DNA from: Streptomyces sp. DH41 | Lineage (GTDB): Bacteria; Actinomycetota; Actinomycetes; Streptomycetales; Streptomycetaceae | NCBI RefSeq assembly: GCF_029813785.1 | Contig: NZ_JARVKY010000005.1 | Coordinates: forward strand, 1 to 64,000 | Direction of reading: 5' to 3' | DNA: 64,000 nucleotides | Part shown: in pieces, positions 59,246 to 64,000 of the stretch | Position numbering within the stretch: the stretch's first letter is position 1 | How the letters are laid out: every line of letters begins with the position of its first letter | The notes under the pieces: model-generated | The model's database searches: none | Told to the model about the DNA's origin: nothing | The model's input: only the letters and a program-made list of their open reading frames with translations | Program-made: the position numbers and the translations under genes

Positions 59246-61024
59246 GTGACCGACACGTACTACGACCTCGGCGACCATCGCCGCACCGTCACCACGTCCT
59301 CCCCGCAGGCGCAGGTGTGGTTCGACCGTGGCCTGCTGTGGGCGTACTGCTTCAACTTCGAGGAGGCCGTGAGCTGCTTCGAGAAGGCTGTCGTCGAGGA
59401 CCCCGAGTGTGCGATGGCCCACTGGGGGATCGCCTTCGCCAAGGGCCCCAACTACAACAAGGCCTGGCGCTTCTTCGACGCCGCCGACCTGAAGGCCTCC
59501 GTCGACCGGGCCAACGGCGCCCTCGAGCGGGCGCGCGCCGCCTCCGCCTCGTGCACTTCCTTCGAGCGGGCCCTGATCGAGGCCATGGCGGCACGCTTCC
59601 CGCGCCACGGCCTCCCCGAAGGGCCGGACGGGTTCGCCGCCCTCGACCGCGCGTACGCCGACGCCATGCGCGAGGTCCGCCGGGCTCACCCGGAGGACCT
59701 GGACTCCGCGGCGCTGTTCGCCGACGCGCTGCTGTGCGTGAGCCCGCGCGCCCTGTGGGACCTGGACACGGGGGAGCCGGTCGGCTACGGCACTCTGGAG
59801 GCCCGCGAGGTCATCGAGTCCGCCTTCGCCCGGCCGGGCGGAGACCGGCATCCGGCTCTCAACCATCTCTACATCCACCTGATGGAGATGTCCCCGTTCC
59901 CGGAGACCGCCCTCCCCGCGGCCGACCGGCTGCGGAACCTGGCCCCCGACGGTGGGCACATGGCCCACATGTCCACGCACATCGACGCTGCCTGCGGCGA
60001 CTGGCGCCGCGTGGTGGAGTCCAACGCCGTCGCGGTCGCGGCCGACGACCGCTTCTTCGCGCGCGAGGACGGCCGGCACTGGTACTCCCTCTACCGCGCG
60101 CACAACCTGTGCGTCCTGGCCTACGGCGCGATGATGTCCGGAAGGTCCCGCGAGGCGCTGGACGCCGCCCGCCGCATCGACGCACTCGTCACGCCGGAAC
60201 TCCTGAAGGTCGACAGCCCGCCCATGGCCGACCTGATGGAGAGCTACCGCACCACCCTGCCGCACGCCCTGATCCGCTTCGGCCGCTGGCAGGAGATCCT
60301 CGAGCTCGAACTCCCGCAGGACCAGGAGCTGTTCTGCTCGACCACCGCGATGATCCATTACGCACGCGGCATCGCCTTCTCCGCGCTCGGCCGCATCGCC
60401 GAGGCCGAGGCGGCCCGGGAACAGTTCGCAGCCGCTCGCGCCACGGTGCCCGGGACCCGGTGGAACGCCGTGCCGGCCAAGGAGGTCGACGTCCTCGAGG
60501 TCGCCGCCGGGATGCTGGAGGGCGAACTCGAGTACCGCAAGGGCAACTTCGAGGCCGCCTTCACCGCCCTCGAGCGTGCCATCGAGGCGGAGGACGCGCT
60601 GCCCTACACCGATCCGCCGGCCTGGCTCCAGCCGGTGCGCCACGCCTACGGCGCGCTCTCCATGGAACAGGGCCGGATCGAAGAGGCCGCCGCGATCTAC
60701 CGCGCGGACCTCTACCTGGACCGCACTCTCGCCCGTCGCCGCACCCACCCCAACAACGTCTGGAGCCTGCACGGACTCCACGAGTGCCTCACCCTCCTGG
60801 GACGGCACACGGAGGCCGGGCAGATCGCCCTGGCCCGCGACATCGCCGTCGCCTCGGCCGACGTCCCCGTCGCGGCCTCCTGCTTCTGCAGGCTGAGCGC
60901 CTTCGAGGACGGGGCTGCGTCCGGGTGCTGCGGCCCGCAGGGTGAACAGGACGCGGACGACGCCCAGAACGCCGATGACGCCCAGGATCCCGGCACGACC
61001 GCGTGCTCCTGTTGCGCACAGTGA
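59246..61024 (+). CDS. TPR-repeat protein with Cys-rich C-terminal tail
   Basis: A 592-aa soluble protein built of tetratricopeptide-like helices (WFDRGLLWAYCFNFEEAVSCF at the start, later ALERAIEAEDALPY). His-rich segments could bind metal (HPALNHLYIHLMEMS, GGHMAHMSTHID). The last 48 residues are acidic and Cys-rich: CFC (546-548), CC (561-562) and CSCC (587-590), separated by a DDAQNADDAQ repeat. The tail resembles the Cys-pair tail of the arsenic-island flavoprotein at 8211. A role in metal or thiol stress is possible, but function is unknown. Divergent from the MFS gene at 57899. Confidence 0.82.
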   Translation: MTDTYYDLGDHRRTVTTSSPQAQVWFDRGLLWAYCFNFEEAVSCFEKAVVEDPECAMAHWGIAFAKGPNYNKAWRFFDAADLKASVDRANGALERARAASASCTSFERALIEAMAARFPRHGLPEGPDGFAALDRAYADAMREVRRAHPEDLDSAALFADALLCVSPRALWDLDTGEPVGYGTLEAREVIESAFARPGGDRHPALNHLYIHLMEMSPFPETALPAADRLRNLAPDGGHMAHMSTHIDAACGDWRRVVESNAVAVAADDRFFAREDGRHWYSLYRAHNLCVLAYGAMMSGRSREALDAARRIDALVTPELLKVDSPPMADLMESYRTTLPHALIRFGRWQEILELELPQDQELFCSTTAMIHYARGIAFSALGRIAEAEAAREQFAAARATVPGTRWNAVPAKEVDVLEVAAGMLEGELEYRKGNFEAAFTALERAIEAEDALPYTDPPAWLQPVRHAYGALSMEQGRIEEAAAIYRADLYLDRTLARRRTHPNNVWSLHGLHECLTLLGRHTEAGQIALARDIAVASADVPVAASCFCRLSAFEDGAASGCCGPQGEQDADDAQNADDAQDPGTTACSCCAQ

Positions 61025-61049
61025 CGTGAACCCGGCCCGGCCGGGTCAC

Positions 61050-61089
61050 CCCGGGGTGCTCCACACCGCCGTGTGTGGAGCACCCCGGG
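61050..61089 (+). terminator. Very strong terminator hairpin after the TPR gene
   Basis: Perfect 17-bp stem CCCGGGGTGCTCCACAC / GTGTGGAGCACCCCGGG with loop CGCCGT, 26 bp after the TPR stop. Confidence 0.88.
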
Positions 61090-61151
61090 CGTGTCCGGCA
61101 CCGCACCGGATTCCCCCACGCACCGTCACGGAACTCACGTAGGCTGATGAC

Positions 61152-61718
61152 GTGCAAGGAAGACCACGAGATCCGGCTCGCGACGATGCGATCCGCAAAG
61201 CGGCCCTGGAGATCGTCACGGAACGTGGCTACCGGGGCATGAGCATGGAAGGCGTCGCGGCCCGCAGCGGCGTGTCCAAACAGGCCGTCTACCGCCGCTA
61301 CGCCTCGAAGGGCGAGTTGCTGCTCGACGCCCTGGACTCGGTCGGACGTGAGGTGTTCCCGGTGCCGGACACCGGCAGCCTCAGGAGCGATCTGCTGCCG
61401 ATGGTGCGGGCGGCGTTCGAACTGCATCGTTACAGCGACAAGGCGTTCAGCCAGGCCGTCGCCGCGGAGGCGGCCCAGGGACCGGACTTCGCGAGGCTGG
61501 CCGTCGAGTCCGTCATCAACCCCCGCCGGGATCTCTTCCGTCAGGTCATCGCGCGCGCCCGGGAGCGCGGCGAGGTCACCTGCCCCGACGACGACGTCCT
61601 CATCGACCTGATTTACGGGCCCATGTGGTACGCGCTGCTCTTCGACTTCGACCGGCTGACCGACGAGTACGCCGAGTCGATCACGGACGCGGTGCTCGCG
61701 GCGGCCCGTCCCGCCTGA
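61152..61718 (+). CDS. TetR family transcriptional regulator
   Basis: A 188-aa repressor. Helix-turn-helix in MSMEGVAARSGVSKQAVYRRYASKGELL (residues about 30-57); the C-terminal domain is of the AcrR/TetR_C type. GTG start shortly after the AGGCTGATGAC promoter-like segment. It converges with the truncated MFS gene. A possible regulator of one of the three MFS genes nearby, but no matching operator is next to its own start. Confidence 0.88.
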   Translation: MQGRPRDPARDDAIRKAALEIVTERGYRGMSMEGVAARSGVSKQAVYRRYASKGELLLDALDSVGREVFPVPDTGSLRSDLLPMVRAAFELHRYSDKAFSQAVAAEAAQGPDFARLAVESVINPRRDLFRQVIARARERGEVTCPDDDVLIDLIYGPMWYALLFDFDRLTDEYAESITDAVLAAARPA

Positions 61719-61781
61719 ATCCCCCTGGGGCCCGCACGCCGTCCACGGCATGCGGACCCCACGGCCGCGCAACCCCACGGC

Positions 61782-62099
61782 TCAGCGCACTCCCCGTACG
61801 CGCGGGATCGTGAGCGCGCCGAGCACGGTGAAGACCGCGGCGACGTGGAAGAGGACGGAGTAGTCCCCGCCGCCCATGGCCAGGATCGCGGGTGCGACGG
61901 CCGGGGCGATCGACTGCGGCAGGGCGCTCGCGATGTTGAAGACCCCCAGGTCCTTCGCGGCGTTGCGCGGGTCGGGCAGGACATCGGCCACAAGGGCCAG
62001 GTCGATCGCGAAGTAGACGCCGATGCCGACCCCGGAGACGGCCATGGCCACCGAGAACGGGGTCATCTCCCCGGAGAACGCGACGAGCACGAGCCCCAT
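61782..62099 (-). pseudogene. C-terminal fragment of an MFS transporter
   Basis: 105 codons covering three or four helices: PFSVAMAVSGVGIGVYFAID, VADVLPDPRNAAKDLGVFN and GGGDYSVLFHVAAVF. This matches the last quarter of a ~420-aa MFS carrier. The N-terminal three quarters are missing; homology stops near 62100, where unrelated sequence with the CsoR-like motifs begins. Confidence 0.75.
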
Positions 62100-62251
62100 C
62101 CGGGCTGCGCGACGGGAGCCGGCCGCCCCGCCGGTGCCGTTCCGGCCGGCGGCGTGCGTCCGGAGTGCGAGACGTGCACGGCGGTGCCGTTCTCGGCCGC
62201 TCGGTAGCCGTTCCTGCCCTCATGATCTCTCCGCCGCCTCACCCTGAGGAA

Positions 62252-62293
62252 ATACCCCCCTCCCGTATATGGTTACATACGGGTAGGGGGTAT
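62252..62293. promoter_or_regulatory. Inverted pair of CsoR-like operator motifs, sites B and C
   Basis: ATACCCCCCTCCCGTAT at 62252-62268 and its inverted partner ATACGGGTAGGGGGTAT at 62277-62293, separated by 8 bp, form a 42-bp dyad. The pattern ATACCCCC-(N)-CCCGTAT resembles CsoR/DUF156-type operators. It lies about 90 bp upstream of the DHA2 pump start. Confidence 0.65.
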
Positions 62294-62385
62294 CTGTCCG
62301 CGGTGGATGACCGTAACGGCGGTCAGACCCCGTGAAGCAGTGCCGACGGATGGAGATCCTGCGGGCACCGAGCGAAGGAGACGAC

Positions 62386-63834
62386 GTGACCACCACGACG
62401 AGGCAGCGGGCCGGGATGATCCCGCTGCTGGTCATCGCGACCGCCCAGCTGATGCTGGTGCTCGACGACTCGATCGTGAACATCGCGCTGCCGAGCATCC
62501 AGCGGGACTTCGGTGTGACGGCGGAGCACCTGCCCTGGGTGGTCAACGCCTACATCCTCGCGTTCGGAGCACTGCTCCTGCTCGGTGGCCGGGTCGGCGA
62601 CCTGTGGGGGCGCCGCCGCACGTTGCAGCTCGGTATCGCGGTCTTCGTGATCGCGTCCCTGGCGGGCGGGCTGGGGCAGAACGTCACCATGCTCATCGTC
62701 GCCCGTGCCGTGCAGGGCGTCGGAGCGGCGCTGACCGCCCCGAACGCGCTGGCGCTGATCACGACCACGTTCCCCGACCGCAAGCTGCGTGACCTGGCGC
62801 TGTCCCTCTACGGGGCGATGTCCGCGCTCGGTATCGTCGTCGGACTGCTCCTCGGCGGTGTGCTGACCGACCTCCTCGACTGGCGGTGGGTGTTCTTCAT
62901 CAACGTCCCGTTCGGCCTGCTTGTTCTCCTCGGCAGCCGCACTCTGCTCGCTGCCGGCCGTCACTCCGGCCGGGTCGGCACGGTGGGTGCGGTGCTGGGT
63001 ACGGGCGGAATGGTCGCGCTCGTCTACGCGATCACGAGGTTCGGCGAGGACGGCTTCACCGACCCGGTCGCGCTGGTCCTCCTGGCGGCGGCCGCCGTAC
63101 TGCTCGTCGCGTTCGTCCTCACCCAGGCCCGCAGCGCCAGTCCTCTGGTGCCGCTGAGCCTGTTCAGGGACCGCAACCGCTCCGGCGCCTACCTGACCAT
63201 GCTGCTGCTGGCCATCGGCCCGATGGGCACGTTCTACGTCGTCACCCTCTACCTCCAGCAGGTGCAGCAGTTCAGCCCCCTTCGCACGGGAGCGGCATGG
63301 CTGCCGTTCGCCGCCGGACTGGTGCTCGGTGCCGGCGCCGCCCCGAAGCTCCTGCTGAAGATCGCTCCCCGTTTCGTCGCCGCCCTGGGCGCGCTGCTGA
63401 GCGCGCTGGCCGCGTTCTGGTTCTCCACGATCACCGTCGACACGGGCTACTGGCCGCACCTGGCGCCGGCGATGTTCGTCCTCGCGCTCGGTTTCGGTCT
63501 CGGCGTCCTCGCCCTGACCCAGGCCGCGGTCTACCGCGTCGACGCGGACAAGGCCGGGATCGCCTCGGCCCTGCTCAACTCCGCCCAGCAGATCGGGGTC
63601 GCCCTCGGCCTGGCCGTACTCGCCGGGGTCGCCGCCACCGTCACCGCGCAGCCGGAGAAGGCCGCACTGGGCACGGGCGAGGCACTGGTCGCCGGATACG
63701 GCACGGCCCTGACCGTCGCCGCGGGCATCCTCCTCGCCGCCGGCCTCCTCGCCCTCACCACCCTCAGCGCCCACCCGGCCACAGAACAGCACGGGCCTCA
63801 GCCTGTGAAGACGCACACCGGGGCGGGGGACTGA
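62386..63834 (+). CDS. MFS transporter, EmrB/QacA (DHA2, 14-TM) type
   Basis: A 482-aa pump with about 14 helices. The first helix has LMLVLDDSIVNIALPSIQRDF (DHA2 motif D1), the loop 2-3 motif is GGRVGDLWGRRRTL, and motif C-like GVGAALTAPNALALI follows. Start GTG at 62386 with GAAGGAG upstream; the in-frame ATG 54 bp earlier is less likely. Its promoter contains the paired CsoR-like motifs, so expression may respond to copper, sulfide or aldehyde. Substrate unknown. Confidence 0.92.
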   Translation: MTTTTRQRAGMIPLLVIATAQLMLVLDDSIVNIALPSIQRDFGVTAEHLPWVVNAYILAFGALLLLGGRVGDLWGRRRTLQLGIAVFVIASLAGGLGQNVTMLIVARAVQGVGAALTAPNALALITTTFPDRKLRDLALSLYGAMSALGIVVGLLLGGVLTDLLDWRWVFFINVPFGLLVLLGSRTLLAAGRHSGRVGTVGAVLGTGGMVALVYAITRFGEDGFTDPVALVLLAAAAVLLVAFVLTQARSASPLVPLSLFRDRNRSGAYLTMLLLAIGPMGTFYVVTLYLQQVQQFSPLRTGAAWLPFAAGLVLGAGAAPKLLLKIAPRFVAALGALLSALAAFWFSTITVDTGYWPHLAPAMFVLALGFGLGVLALTQAAVYRVDADKAGIASALLNSAQQIGVALGLAVLAGVAATVTAQPEKAALGTGEALVAGYGTALTVAAGILLAAGLLALTTLSAHPATEQHGPQPVKTHTGAGD

Positions 63835-63897
63835 CGGGTCCGGTCGGTGCCTTCGGAAGGGCGGCGGGGGTGACTCCGTTCCCCGCTGGGTTCCTGC

Positions 63898-63920
63898 GGG
63901 CGCTCTCGGAGCGGGCGCCC
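63898..63920. terminator. Small hairpin at the window end
   Basis: GGGCGC / GCGCCC stem of 6 bp with an 11-nt loop, followed by TTCT, between convergent genes. Confidence 0.35.
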
Positions 63921-63935
63921 TTCTCGGCCTCTCGG

Positions 63936-64000
63936 TCAGTGGGACCGCGTCAGGGCGGGTGCCACCTCGTTGTCGCCGCAGGCCCGCCGGGGCGAGAGCG
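63936..64000 (-). CDS. Possible C-terminal end of a gene continuing beyond the window
   Basis: On the minus strand the last 65 bp read LSPRRACGDNEVAPALTRSH and a stop at 63936. Too short to identify. Confidence 0.3.
   Translation of the reverse strand, partial: LSPRRACGDNEVAPALTRSH

Noticed and set aside
59140..60945. 601-aa Arg/Pro-rich open frame on the plus strand
   Set aside because: Frame-shifted shadow of the TPR gene.
1..64000. tRNA, rRNA and CRISPR search
   Set aside because: No T-loop-like GGTTCGAATCC context with a cloverleaf, no rRNA-like segment and no regularly spaced direct repeats were found by eye.

Overview
The window looks like a stretch of a Streptomyces chromosome. The DNA is very GC-rich with strongly GC-biased third codon positions, GTG and TTG starts are common, many genes overlap as ATGA or GTGA, and two copies of a short palindromic repeat typical of Streptomyces are present. 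No rRNA, tRNA or CRISPR array was seen. It reads as an accessory/catabolic region: several complete nutrient-use and resistance operons, most with a dedicated local regulator, separated by zones full of broken genes and recombinase or transposase remnants.

Layout. (1) 0.4-3.9 kb: carnitine-to-betaine operon (beta-keto acid cleavage enzyme, L-carnitine dehydrogenase, betainyl-CoA-type thioesterase) with a fused XRE-TetR regulator. (2) 4.2-9.6 kb: arsenic island with arsC, a truncated second arsC, arsR, acr3, an arsO broken by a repeat insertion and frameshifts, a second arsR, a small protein and a Cys-tailed flavoprotein. (3) 9.8-12.1 kb: a GNAT gene, then an SDR and a TetR gene facing each other across three operator-like palindromes. 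(4) 12.4-23.3 kb: an IclR gene and a tightly coupled operon of an unrecognised 585-aa protein, a DUF3726-like protein, an M19 dipeptidase homologue lacking several metal ligands, and a five-gene dipeptide/oligopeptide-type ABC importer. (5) 23.3-36.4 kb: a rearranged zone with fragments of LysR, ALDH, GntR, FMN reductase, transposase, resolvase and integrase genes, interleaved with intact small regulators, SDRs, a methyltransferase and an MFS pump. (6) 36.5-42.5 kb: a D-tartrate/C4-dicarboxylate module (FAH-family hydrolase, malic enzyme, DctA, D(-)-tartrate dehydratase, GntR). (7) 43.4-57.2 kb: a fructan locus with two large secreted GH32 enzymes, a LacI repressor with two operators, a three-gene sugar ABC importer, a cytoplasmic GH32 and a PfkB kinase. 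(8) 57.4-64 kb: an AhpD-like protein, two intact MFS transporters and one truncated one, a TPR protein with a Cys-rich tail, and a TetR gene; a 17-bp CsoR-like motif occurs three times here.

How the parts work together. The carnitine operon should convert imported L-carnitine to glycine betaine and acetoacetate. The arsenic island reduces arsenate (ArsC) and extrudes arsenite (Acr3). The tartrate module probably imports tartrate (DctA), dehydrates it to oxaloacetate (TarD) and passes carbon to pyruvate. The fructan locus digests polymer outside, imports short products, hydrolyses them inside and phosphorylates fructose. The operon at 13.6-23.3 kb is the best candidate for an undescribed system: its importer class and order are clear, but the substrate and the roles of its first three proteins are not.
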